Shown in pieces: positions 35,407 through 44,296 of a DNA stretch of 64,000 nucleotides; position 1 is the first letter of the stretch, and each line of letters begins with the position of its first letter. The position numbers and the translations under genes are program-made. Below the pieces are notes generated by a model. That model ran no database searches and was not told the origin of the DNA. It was given only the letters and a program-made list of their open reading frames with translations. The stretch lies in assembly GCA_965226215.1 (NCBI GenBank), contig CBDDCH010000002.1, positions 930,001-994,000 on the forward strand, given 5' to 3'. The stretch comes from G963668345 sp965226215 (GTDB lineage Bacteria > Acidobacteriota > Terriglobia > Bryobacterales > UBA6623).

Positions 35407-36681
35407 CTATCGGGCGAAGTAAAGTGTCGCCGCGCGGTCAATGTTTTCCCGGTCGAGGAGGGGAGCGCGGTTTTCGTAGTCAGCGATGTTGGCTAAAATC
35501 TCCACGATGTCGCGTGGATAGCAGGCCCGCAGGACGGCCGACCGGCCGCTTTCGATGCATTTCCGACGAGAATACTCTGAGGCCTCAAGCGTCCACTCGA
35601 TATTCGCGTTTTGACACACCCGCTTCAAGATGGAGTCGAAGATCTCAGGCGAGATCACATCTATCTTGATCTTGTTTTGAATACGACGGAGGAACGCTTC
35701 ATCGGCTAACTGGCGCGGATCAAGGTTGGTGGAGAAGACCACCATCGTCTCGAAGGGAACCGGAAACGTCATCCCGGTTCGAAGCGATAGGAAGTCGATG
35801 CGGCGGTCGAGAGGGACGACCCAGCGGTTGAGCAGGTCGCGTGGATTAATCATTTGCCGACCAAAGTCGTCGATGATGAACATGCCGTTGTTCGCCTTCA
35901 TCTGCAACGGCGCTGTGTAGTAACCCAGAGTTTCTTCGTATTGGAGCTCGAGCATCTCCTTAACCATCTCGCCGCCGACGGCGATACAAGGGCGCTCGCA
36001 CCGCAGCCAACGTTGGTCTGCATCATCTTCCGACGGTAGCGGATTGTGCACCACGGTGTCGTAGATGTTGACGATGTGTCCCTGCACCTCGAGGGCGTAG
36101 GGTACGTACACGTTGTCTTGAAACACGCGCACCAGCCTCTCGGCGATGCACGTCTTTCCGTTTCCCGTGGATCCGTAGAGGAAGATCTGGGAGTTTGACA
36201 CGATGGCGGGTCCGAGCTGGTCAAGCATCGAGTCTTCCATCACCAAGTCGTGGAAAACCTCACGCAACCGGGACTGAGAGACCTTTTGCCGCATCGCCTG
36301 CTGCCGCACGGCATCCGAGTAGGCCTTCAACGAGACCGGCACGGGGCCCACATACTGGCTGATCTGGTATCGATCGGTGGCCAGCTTTCGTCCGGAGGCC
36401 GATAGCATAAACTCATAATCGTTGCCGACCATGCCCTTGACTTCAACGTATTGCTCCTTCCGCAAATGCGCGAAAACCGAGCCGGCCAGAGGAACACTTA
36501 TCTTCATCCGGTCGGCGAGTCGATTCAGCGTCGTGACACCCTCGAGCAGCGTCGTTTTGACCATGATGTCGACGAGGATGTGGCGCGGAACACCGAGCTC
36601 CTCCGGGGTCTTGGGTGCGGCGGGGAAAAAACGGCCCCCGGCTTCCTGGGCCGCCGGTGAGGTGAAGGCTAAAGTGCTCAT
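35407..36681 (-). CDS. AAA+ ATPase with N-terminal winged-helix-like region
   Basis: A 424-residue protein. Residues 30-100 (LVDIMVKTTLLEGVTTLNRL, then ADRMKISVPLAGSVFAHLRK) look like a winged helix. The AAA core has Walker A GSTGNGKT (about 170), Walker B GMFIIDDFGRQM, sensor-1-like VVFSTNLDPRQ and an arginine-finger region DEAFLRRIQNKI. I recall similar proteins in Acidobacteriota annotated only as AAA ATPase. The role is unknown; it could remodel a complex or regulate transcription. It stands alone, 113 bp from the IS3 end and divergent from rfaE2. Intact. Confidence 0.75.
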   Translation of the reverse strand: MSTLAFTSPAAQEAGGRFFPAAPKTPEELGVPRHILVDIMVKTTLLEGVTTLNRLADRMKISVPLAGSVFAHLRKEQYVEVKGMVGNDYEFMLSASGRKLATDRYQISQYVGPVPVSLKAYSDAVRQQAMRQKVSQSRLREVFHDLVMEDSMLDQLGPAIVSNSQIFLYGSTGNGKTCIAERLVRVFQDNVYVPYALEVQGHIVNIYDTVVHNPLPSEDDADQRWLRCERPCIAVGGEMVKEMLELQYEETLGYYTAPLQMKANNGMFIIDDFGRQMINPRDLLNRWVVPLDRRIDFLSLRTGMTFPVPFETMVVFSTNLDPRQLADEAFLRRIQNKIKIDVISPEIFDSILKRVCQNANIEWTLEASEYSRRKCIESGRSAVLRACYPRDIVEILANIADYENRAPLLDRENIDRAATLYFAR

Positions 36682-36858
36682 TTGCCAATCATTCTACCAG
36701 GTCGCCCTTTCTTAAACCATTGGGTTTTCTCGCTGAGATTTGCCCTCAAAGACACGCAGAACCCAGAGATCGGCGGCGGCCGCCGGGGAATAGCTCTAAC
36801 TTGCCCAGGCACTGTGACTTATCGGCCCACGGACACGCTAGAATGAGGACTTTCGAAG

Positions 36859-37332
36859 ATGGATATGGTAGTTTCCCAAAGCGAGCTGCTCGAACGACGA
36901 CAGAATTGGCGGAAGCAGGGCCGCAAAGTGGTCTTCACCAACGGGTGCTTTGACCTGATTCATCCCGGACATGTTCGACTCCTGGAAACGGCTCGCGCCC
37001 AAGGGGACATTCTCGTGGTTGCCGTCAACAGCGACGAAAGTGTGGGGCGTCTCAAAGGACCGAACAGGCCCATCTTGCCACAAACGGATCGAGCCGAGAT
37101 CCTGGCGGCAATGGCCGCCGTCGACGCCGTGACGGTTTTCTCCGAAGACACGCCTTGTGCCCTGCTTGAGCGACTGCTGCCCGACGTGCTGGTCAAAGGA
37201 GCGGACTGGTCTCACTGGATAGCCGGTCGCGAGATCGTCGAAGGCAGCGGCGGCGAGGTACTCGCGATTCCTATCGAAGAGCACTATTCGACCACCGATC
37301 TGGTACAGACCATCCGAGACCGAAACTCTTGA
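36859..37332 (+). CDS. rfaE2: D-glycero-beta-D-manno-heptose 1-phosphate adenylyltransferase
   Basis: A 157-residue nucleotidyltransferase activating heptose-1-phosphate to ADP-heptose for LPS inner core. VFTNGCFDLIHPGHVRLLE carries the HxGH motif, VAVNSDESVGRLKGPNRPI is the family signature, and the C-terminus has DVLVKGADW and IPIEEHYSTTDLV (the ISTT-like end). In many bacteria this domain is fused to the kinase as HldE; here it stands alone. Its presence implies a Gram-negative envelope with heptose. The stop overlaps the mfd start (TTGA). Confidence 0.92.
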   Translation: MDMVVSQSELLERRQNWRKQGRKVVFTNGCFDLIHPGHVRLLETARAQGDILVVAVNSDESVGRLKGPNRPILPQTDRAEILAAMAAVDAVTVFSEDTPCALLERLLPDVLVKGADWSHWIAGREIVEGSGGEVLAIPIEEHYSTTDLVQTIRDRNS

Positions 37333-40300
37333 TTCTACCCGGACTTCGCGACTTGGTCGGGGGACTGGAACGTCACCCGGCGTTCCAAGACCTCGTACGG
37401 ATTTTGGGACGGGCAGAACCTAAAAAACTACAATTGTCGGGTCTGAACACGACGGGTCTGGCTCTATACGCCACTCTGCTTCATGTCCACACGGAAAGGA
37501 CCGTAGCGGTCGTCGTTGGATCTAGTGCGATCGCCGAGGTTCTCGTCGAGACAGCTGCCGCGTTCTTTGAGCTACTAGAGGTGTCCACGCATCGAGTTGC
37601 TCCCTTCGTCCTTCCGGCCCACGATGTCACACCGTACGACGGTCTCTCGCCGCATGCCGAGATCAGCGAGAAACGGGGCATCGGGCTTTGGCGCATGGCG
37701 GATCAACAGGCTTCTTTGGTCGCGGCGCCGGTTGCATCGGCACTTCTACAAACAGCCTCCGCGGATTTTCTCCGCAACTTCTGTTGGAAGATTGAAATCG
37801 GGGACGAGTTCGATCTGGCGGATCTGGAGGAGGGGCTCGAGGCGGCCGCTTTCGTCCGTCACGAGCCGGTCGAGACGGTTGGCCAGTTTTCGCTGCGCGG
37901 AGGGATCATCGACATCTATTCTCCTGAGGCGTCTTACCCGGTCAGGCTGGAAATGTTCGGCGATCAAGTGGAGTCCATTCGACACTTCGACCCGAACACA
38001 CAGAAGTCGGTCCAGAGTATCGAACAAACGCTCATCCTGCCGCTCACGGAGTACCCGCTCTCAGCTGGCCTGCGGGCGGAAATCAGCGGCCATGACGGCG
38101 CCGGGTCAGCGGAAGCGCCCAGCGACGACCCGATCCTTCCACCTGGTTGGGAATTCCATCCCGCGGGGGCTGAGGCTCGTTCTACAAGCCTGTGGCAGTT
38201 GCTCGACCGGCCTGTCATCATTTGGAGCGACAGGGCGTCTTTGGAGGCCGAAGCCGAGAAGCTCCAGGGGCGGCTGCAAGCCGCCTTTGAACGGTCCGAG
38301 GGTCCCGTTCGGTCCCCGGAAGCCTTTTATTTGTCCCTCGAGCGGCTTAGGGAGCCGGCTTCGGGCTTCCACCAGATCGAGGTCGAGCGACTGGCCCATG
38401 AATCCGGTTCACGATCCTTTCACATCTCGACCCAGCCAACGCCTCGCTTCGGCGGCAACATAGCCCACTGCATGAGAGAGCTGCAAGCCCGGGTGAAGGA
38501 CGGGTCCCGGGTCTTGGTGGTCGTCCCCTCTTTGGGTGACGTCGAGCGACTGGCTGACGTCCTAAATGAATACGGGATCACCTATCAGCTAGCTCTCAGA
38601 GATCCCTCCAAGGCCGGAATACCCTATCTCGAAGAAAAAGCCTACCTAGCGGGTCCGGTCTCTCAGACCGTGCTGGCACAAGCTTCCATTCGCGAAGGGG
38701 CGGTCTTTACCGATTCTCGCGTCGTCATCTATGGCGCCGAGGACATTTTGAGCGCCTCCACGATTGTTGCCCGACCGCCGCGGCGAAAGTCGGCTGTTTC
38801 CACTTTTCTCGCCGACTTAGAGGATCTTAAGCCCGGTGATCTTGTCGTCCACTACGAGCACGGCATCGGGCGCTACCTGGGACAGAAGCAGATCGAACAC
38901 GGTTCCCGCCAGGAAGATTTCATGCTCATCGAATACGCTGATCGGGCGCGACTCTACGTCCCGTTGGCAAGGTTGGACCTCGTCCAGAGGCACCACGGGG
39001 CGGGAGGCGCCGCCCCGTCGCTGGACCGCATTGGCGGACAGACCTGGACCCGCACCAAGTCCCGAGTCAAAGCGCGGCTGGTTGATATGGCTGACGAGCT
39101 CCTGAAACTCTACGCGGAGCGTAAGCTCAAAACCGGCTTTGCCTTCTCAGCCGACAGCAATTGGCAGCGAGAGTTCGAAGACGCCTTTGAGTTCGTGGAG
39201 ACTCCTGACCAACTGCACGCCGTCCGTGACATCAAGAAGGACATGGAATCTCCCGAGACGATGGACCGACTGGTCTGCGGCGACGTGGGCTTTGGGAAGA
39301 CAGAAGTGGCTATGCGAGCTGCTTTCAAAGCCCTGGCGGACGGTAAGCAGGTAGCTCTCCTCGCACCGACTACGGTACTGGCGTTCCAACATTACGAAAC
39401 CTTTCGGCAGCGGTTCTCACCATTCCCGGTGGAGGTGGAGATGCTTACCCGGTTCCGAACGGCACGCCGGCAAAAGGAGATCATCGGCCTTGTCGCGGCC
39501 GGTAAGGTGGACGTTACCATCGGTACGCACCGGCTTCTGTCTAAAGACGTGGTCTTCAACGACCTCGGGCTGTTGATCGTTGACGAAGAGCAGCGCTTCG
39601 GAGTGCGGCACAAAGAACGCCTCAAGCAGCTCAAAAAGAACGTGGACGTGTTGACGCTGACGGCGACGCCGATCCCCAGAACACTACATATGTCGTTTGT
39701 AGGCCTACGCGACATGTCAATCATTCAAACCCCGCCGAAAGATCGGCTGGCGATTCAAACAGTTGTGGCCCCATTTTCCGATCGGATCGTACGAGCGGCG
39801 ATCGAGCAGGAGATGGAGCGGGGAGGCCAGGCCTTCTTTGTTCACAATCGAGTCGAAACAATCTGGGGAGTGGCCGCGCACCTACAACAGCTTGTTCCGG
39901 GAGTCCGGTTCGGGGTCGGTCATGGACAGATGCCGGCTAGGGAGCTCGAGGACGTGATGTTAAAATTCATGCGCCACGAATACGATGTGCTGGTATCTAC
40001 TACGATCGTAGAAAATGGGCTCGATATCCCCCTCGCCAACACAATGCTGATCGATCGACCAGATCGTTATGGATTGGCGGAGCTCTACCAGTTACGGGGT
40101 CGGGTAGGGAGGTCCGACCGGCGGGCCTATGCCTACTTGCTGGTCGACGATCTGAGCGAGCTCTCCGAGGATGCCCGAAAACGTCTTGCGGCGCTCAAAG
40201 AATTCAGTGAACTAGGCTCCGGGTTCAAGATCGCCGCCCTTGATCTGGAACTGAGGGGCGCGGGCAACTTACTGGGCGCCGAGCAGCACGGCCATATCGG

Positions 40301-40817
40301 GGCGGTGGGTTTTGAAACCTACTGCCGGATTCTTGACGAGGCTGTGGCCGAGCTGCAAGGCGAAAAAAAGGAAGCGCCTCGACGCGCCACCATCAAGCTT
40401 CAGTTGGACGTTCATATCCCCACCGACTACATCACCGACGAGGCGCAGCGGCTACAAGCCTACAAAAATCTGGCTGAGATACGTAACGCCCAGGATCAAG
40501 AGCGGGTCGAGGGCGAATTGCGTGACCGATACGGGACCCCGCCCGAGCCCGTTCGGAACTTGATGGACTATGCCCTGATCAAGAGCCAAGCCGAGCAGAT
40601 GGGGATCGAGCGGATCGAGCGCCGGGGCCAACGGTTGACCCTGTATTTCCGTGACGACTCGGCGATCGACCCTCGGCGCCTGATGGACTTTGTCCGTTCA
40701 GCCCCCGAAGTGTCTTTCTCACCGAGCGGCGAACTGACGTGGGCGATCTCGGACGAGCCGGGACCGAAATGGCTCTCGGCCACCAAGGGCTTGCTTGACC
40801 GGCTGGCAGCCGCTTAA
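37329..40817 (+). CDS. mfd: Transcription-repair coupling factor
   Basis: A 1162-residue DNA translocase that removes stalled RNA polymerase and recruits UvrA. Order: UvrB-like N-terminal domains (HDVTPYDGLSPHAEISEKR, VGQFSLRGGIIDIYSPEASY), the RNA-polymerase-interacting CarD-like domain (LKPGDLVVHYEHGIGRYLG), the helicase core with Walker A VCGDVGFGKTEVAM, VDEEQRFGVRHKERLK (DEEQ) and TATPIPRTLHMS, the RecG-like TRG part, then the D7 domain. Length is close to E. coli Mfd. The TTG start overlaps the rfaE2 stop, so the two are coupled. Intact. Confidence 0.97.
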   Translation: MILPGLRDLVGGLERHPAFQDLVRILGRAEPKKLQLSGLNTTGLALYATLLHVHTERTVAVVVGSSAIAEVLVETAAAFFELLEVSTHRVAPFVLPAHDVTPYDGLSPHAEISEKRGIGLWRMADQQASLVAAPVASALLQTASADFLRNFCWKIEIGDEFDLADLEEGLEAAAFVRHEPVETVGQFSLRGGIIDIYSPEASYPVRLEMFGDQVESIRHFDPNTQKSVQSIEQTLILPLTEYPLSAGLRAEISGHDGAGSAEAPSDDPILPPGWEFHPAGAEARSTSLWQLLDRPVIIWSDRASLEAEAEKLQGRLQAAFERSEGPVRSPEAFYLSLERLREPASGFHQIEVERLAHESGSRSFHISTQPTPRFGGNIAHCMRELQARVKDGSRVLVVVPSLGDVERLADVLNEYGITYQLALRDPSKAGIPYLEEKAYLAGPVSQTVLAQASIREGAVFTDSRVVIYGAEDILSASTIVARPPRRKSAVSTFLADLEDLKPGDLVVHYEHGIGRYLGQKQIEHGSRQEDFMLIEYADRARLYVPLARLDLVQRHHGAGGAAPSLDRIGGQTWTRTKSRVKARLVDMADELLKLYAERKLKTGFAFSADSNWQREFEDAFEFVETPDQLHAVRDIKKDMESPETMDRLVCGDVGFGKTEVAMRAAFKALADGKQVALLAPTTVLAFQHYETFRQRFSPFPVEVEMLTRFRTARRQKEIIGLVAAGKVDVTIGTHRLLSKDVVFNDLGLLIVDEEQRFGVRHKERLKQLKKNVDVLTLTATPIPRTLHMSFVGLRDMSIIQTPPKDRLAIQTVVAPFSDRIVRAAIEQEMERGGQAFFVHNRVETIWGVAAHLQQLVPGVRFGVGHGQMPARELEDVMLKFMRHEYDVLVSTTIVENGLDIPLANTMLIDRPDRYGLAELYQLRGRVGRSDRRAYAYLLVDDLSELSEDARKRLAALKEFSELGSGFKIAALDLELRGAGNLLGAEQHGHIGAVGFETYCRILDEAVAELQGEKKEAPRRATIKLQLDVHIPTDYITDEAQRLQAYKNLAEIRNAQDQERVEGELRDRYGTPPEPVRNLMDYALIKSQAEQMGIERIERRGQRLTLYFRDDSAIDPRRLMDFVRSAPEVSFSPSGELTWAISDEPGPKWLSATKGLLDRLAAA

Positions 40818-41040
40818 GGCACTAGGGTGCTGTCACCAGCACAGGGGCCCCGTCGGTACGGACTCGGGGATCGTCACGAGGCCGGTCACAGCAGGGCAGA
40901 TATTTTGTTTTCTATAACTTATGGCCCCTTATCCAGAGGAATCCTAGCTGCCCACGATAAAATAGACGCAGGAGGCTGTTCCAGGAAGGTATGACAGATT
41001 CGGGGATTGCTACAGAGGGCTTAGCACGAGCTTCCTTACT

Positions 41041-41409
41041 GTCGGCGAGCACGGAAGCCGACACAGGGTGTCCGTGCCGTTTTTCAACACCCGCCCATAG
41101 CGTTTCTCGCTCGCGGAAACCGACCGCCAGAGGAAATTACCAAACAAAGCCAACTTGAGCATAAAGAAAGCTATTTCAATAACTTGGTCGCAGGAGACAG
41201 GCACCTCTGCGGAACCTTGCTAACTGACAAAACCTTTGTAATACAGAGGCGCTGTTGTTCGCGGGTGAGTCATGCAGCGGTGCCTGTCCCCAAGGGGCCG
41301 TCAGCGAGTAATGGAAGCCGACGCTGGTTGCCCATCGCGGAACCGACCACCACGGGAAAATTACCAAACAAAGCCAATTGGAATATAAACCAAACTATTT
41401 CAATAACTT
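41041..41409. repeat. Duplicated intergenic module with a REP-like inverted pair between copies
   Basis: Segments 41041-41185 and 41299-41409 are related copies (GTCRGCGAG...GGAAGCCGAC, then ACCGACC, TTACCAAACAAAGCCAA and CTATTTCAATAACTT). Between them GACAGGCACC (41196-41205) pairs with GGTGCCTGTC (41279-41288). The copies contain the short core of the dispersed repeat seen near 3, 8.5 and 33 kb. The whole 705-bp gap 40818-41522 has no gene. Confidence 0.65.
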
Positions 41410-41522
41410 AACACACAACCACCGAGCGAAGAGAAGGCCGCCGCTTAAGCTACTACGGCCTGTGGGAACGCAAGAATGCTGCACGCCACGTGCAGGCGCC
41501 CCGGCAGGGTGCCATCCGGCGC

Positions 41523-42752
41523 CTAGTAACTCATACCGCAGCCGATCAGTTCGTCGGACGGGAATTTGGTGATGATTTCGACGCCGTCGGTCTTGATCAC
41601 GATTTCATCCTCGATGCGGGCACCGTCGTAGCCTTCGCCTTCGTACGTTTCGACAGCAAAGACCATCCCGGGTTCGATTTCGACAGGGTGATCCAAACTA
41701 TACAGGCGGGAGATGATGGGAAACTCCCACAGCCCGACGCCAATGCCGTGGCCAAACGCCAAGCCGAAGGCTTCCTCTTCGGTCTTGAACCCCCAGTGAT
41801 CGGCCGCGGGCCAGGCGCTGGCGATGTCCTTGGTGGTGGCTCCCGGACGGACCTGCTCGATCCCCGCCTGTTGCATTTCCCAACAGCGCTGGTAGATGTC
41901 CTTTTGCTTTTGGGAGGGCTTGCCGCAACAGAAACAGCGGTAGTAGCAGGTGTGGTAGCCGTTGAACAAGAGGACAATATCGACGAACACAAGGTCCCCC
42001 GGTTGAAGCAGGCGGTCGGAACTCAAATGCGGGTGAGGGTGCGTGCGGTTGCCGCTCGTCACCTGCACGTTGTGAACCCATTGGGCCCCCAGACGGTGCA
42101 TGATCTCCGAGGCTGCTGCCTGGATGTCGGTTTCCTTGGCGCCGGGCTCGATGGTTTGCGCGATACGGTGGTGAGCTGCGTCGGCAATGGCGGCGGCATG
42201 CTTGAGACAGGCGACTTCATCTTCATTCTTGATGGAGCGGGAATATTGCATGACGGCCTGTCCGTCGGCGATGCGGAACCCTTGCTCGTGGAGCGAAACG
42301 ATCAGTTGGGACTCCATCACGTCCACGCCAACAGGGTCGGTGCGGGCAATTTTGTGCTCCGCGAGCACCATGTCGAGGTCTTTGATGAAGTTGTTGTAGC
42401 AGCCCCACTCCAAGGGCAGCGCGCCGTACATCGTGCTGTGTGCCGGGAACGTGCGGTCTTTGATCCATGGACAGTTCATCTTTTCCGCCGCTACCTCCGA
42501 TCCGAAGCCGAAGATGTGCGGCTTTCCGCCACGCGGGACGATCGCATAGCGGGCCATATTGTCCACCTCGGGCGAGGCCACGGCCGTTGAGGTCGCGTAA
42601 CGCTTATTGCCCGTCTCGAAAAGCACGAGGCAACTGATATCGAACTTGTCCATGTACTGCTGGATGCGGGACTCCCGATGATTGCGCATGCGGTCGAAGT
42701 CGATTCGCTGCTCATAATCGACTTGCATCATGCCTTGTGTACCGTATCGCAT
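41523..42752 (-). CDS. M24-family metallopeptidase (Xaa-Pro dipeptidase/creatinase-like)
   Basis: A 409-residue protein with a creatinase N-terminal domain (residues 20-160) and a pita-bread catalytic domain. Visible blocks are GAQWVHNVQVTSGNRTHPHP, LLQPGDLVFVDIVLLFNGYH, GLAFGHGIGVGLWE and VFAVETYEGEGYDGARIEDE. In true aminopeptidases the metal ligands are Asp-Asp-His-Glu-Glu; here His (FGHG) and the two late glutamates are present, while the Asp pair falls near VFVDIVLLFNG, with asparagine where the second Asp is expected. It may therefore be a creatinase- or DMSP-lyase-like non-peptidase. Unusual C-rich stretch YRCFCCGKPS. Monocistronic. Confidence 0.8.
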   Translation of the reverse strand: MRYGTQGMMQVDYEQRIDFDRMRNHRESRIQQYMDKFDISCLVLFETGNKRYATSTAVASPEVDNMARYAIVPRGGKPHIFGFGSEVAAEKMNCPWIKDRTFPAHSTMYGALPLEWGCYNNFIKDLDMVLAEHKIARTDPVGVDVMESQLIVSLHEQGFRIADGQAVMQYSRSIKNEDEVACLKHAAAIADAAHHRIAQTIEPGAKETDIQAAASEIMHRLGAQWVHNVQVTSGNRTHPHPHLSSDRLLQPGDLVFVDIVLLFNGYHTCYYRCFCCGKPSQKQKDIYQRCWEMQQAGIEQVRPGATTKDIASAWPAADHWGFKTEEEAFGLAFGHGIGVGLWEFPIISRLYSLDHPVEIEPGMVFAVETYEGEGYDGARIEDEIVIKTDGVEIITKFPSDELIGCGMSY

Positions 42753-42941
42753 TTTTCTACTCTCTCCTATCGAAATTTCGTGACGGACCTCCCGTTCGAC
42801 CGGCGCGAGATCGGAAAGAGCCGGCCCGGTTAGCAGTTCTCTCAGGTTCCGGCACGGGTAACCATTATAGCCGCCGGATGCCGGCCGTTCGGACTGAGGC
42901 AGTGCTCTGATTCTGCAAGATTTGGCCCCCTCCCCGGACGA

Positions 42942-42982
42942 AAAGCGTTACCTATGTGCTTGGCATAAAGTGTTACCCATGT
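42942..42982 (+). repeat. Direct repeats typical of a transposon end
   Basis: AAAGCGTTACCTATGT and AAAGTGTTACCCATGT lie 25 bp apart, followed by CCCGGTCAGC. IS21/IS481-type elements often carry such GTTACC.ATGT terminal repeats, so this may be an orphan IS end. The surrounding 526-bp gap (42753-43278) has no gene that I trust. Confidence 0.4.
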
Positions 42983-43278
42983 CCCGGTCAGCTTACAGGG
43001 GTGAAGCCATCGATTTCCGCAGGCATCTTGAATCGCAACAAAGCACTTCAAACGAACGGAGATCGGATGGCCATACCCATTTCTTGCCGGAATCGAATTC
43101 GATCACGCGCTGCTACCCGTAGATGACGATTGTACCTGTCTTGCGCTATGATCCCCCCGGACGGGTAAGTGTGACTCAGTCGCGGGGGCCGCGAACATTT
43201 GACGCGGGAACAAAGTCCGCTAATTGGGAGATCTTCGGGCGCTGATTGCGAAGACCTCTCTTAAGGAGCCAACAATTA

Positions 43279-44277
43279 ATGTTGCAATTTGGGTTATTCG
43301 GCGCCGGCAGAATCGGTAGTATGCATGCGCGCAACCTCGCTGCGAATCCACGTGTCGAGCTAGCCTATGTTTACGACATCGATGAACCGGCGGCGCGTAA
43401 GGCCGCGGAGGGTGCCGGCGCCCGCGTGGCCCCGGACGTGAGCACGATACTAACCGATGCCGCCGTGGACGCGGTGCTGATCGCCTCGCCAACGAATACC
43501 CATGTCGATCTGATCGCTCAGGCGGCCCAAGCCGGCAAGGCCGTGCTGTGCGAAAAGCCGATTGATTTGGACATCACGCGCGCCAACCAGTGCCGTGACA
43601 AGATCGCCGATTGCCAGGTGCCGATCCAGATCGGCTTCAACCGCCGCTTCGACCCCAGTCACAGCGCCTTGCACAAAGCGGTTCAAAACGGAGACATTGG
43701 CCGCATTGAAAAACTCATCATCACGAGCCGTGACCCTGCACCACCACCTATCGATTACGTCAAAGTCTCGGGCGGCCTGTTCCGCGACATGATGATCCAT
43801 GATTTTGACCTGGCGCGCTTCGTTATGGGCGAGGAGCCGACCGAGATCAGCGCCATGGGTAGCGCTTTGGTGAACCCGGACATCGCTTCCATGGGTGATA
43901 TCGATACCGCTATGGTCGTTATGAAGATGACATCCGGCGCGCTGTGTCACATCAATTGCTCGCGGCGCGCAGTCTACGGCTACGACCAGCGCATAGAGGC
44001 CTTCGGTCCGGGTGGCATGTTGCTTTCCAACAATCACACCCGGACGACGGTTGAGCGCTACGGAAAGCAGGCCACAGCCGCCCGCGAGCCATTGCTGAAC
44101 TTCTTCATCGAGCGCTACTCGGAAGCCTACTTTAACCAGGTCAACGCCTTTGTTGACGCGGTCGAGCAAGGAGGCGCAGCGGCGCCCAGCTTCGAGGACG
44201 GTCGCCGGGCGCTGATTCTCGCGAACGCCGCCGGCGAGTCGCTCGAGACCGGGCGTTCGGTCAAAGTGGTCTATTGA
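43279..44277 (+). CDS. iolG: Gfo/Idh/MocA oxidoreductase, inositol 2-dehydrogenase-like
   Basis: A 332-residue NAD-dependent dehydrogenase from ATG 43279 after an AAGGAG site. GLFGAGRIGSMHARNLAANP is the Rossmann motif, VLIASPTNTHVDLI the NAD loop, CEKPIDLD carries the catalytic lysine, QIGFNRRFDPSHSALH and MMIHDFDLARFVMGEEP the substrate pocket (Asp and His). These match myo-inositol 2-dehydrogenases, which oxidise inositol to scyllo-inosose. No other iol genes are present, so a sugar relative is possible. It is 20 bp from the next glycosyltransferase. Confidence 0.83.
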   Translation: MLQFGLFGAGRIGSMHARNLAANPRVELAYVYDIDEPAARKAAEGAGARVAPDVSTILTDAAVDAVLIASPTNTHVDLIAQAAQAGKAVLCEKPIDLDITRANQCRDKIADCQVPIQIGFNRRFDPSHSALHKAVQNGDIGRIEKLIITSRDPAPPPIDYVKVSGGLFRDMMIHDFDLARFVMGEEPTEISAMGSALVNPDIASMGDIDTAMVVMKMTSGALCHINCSRRAVYGYDQRIEAFGPGGMLLSNNHTRTTVERYGKQATAAREPLLNFFIERYSEAYFNQVNAFVDAVEQGGAAAPSFEDGRRALILANAAGESLETGRSVKVVY

Positions 44278-44296
44278 CCGCGGTCCCGACGCTGCG

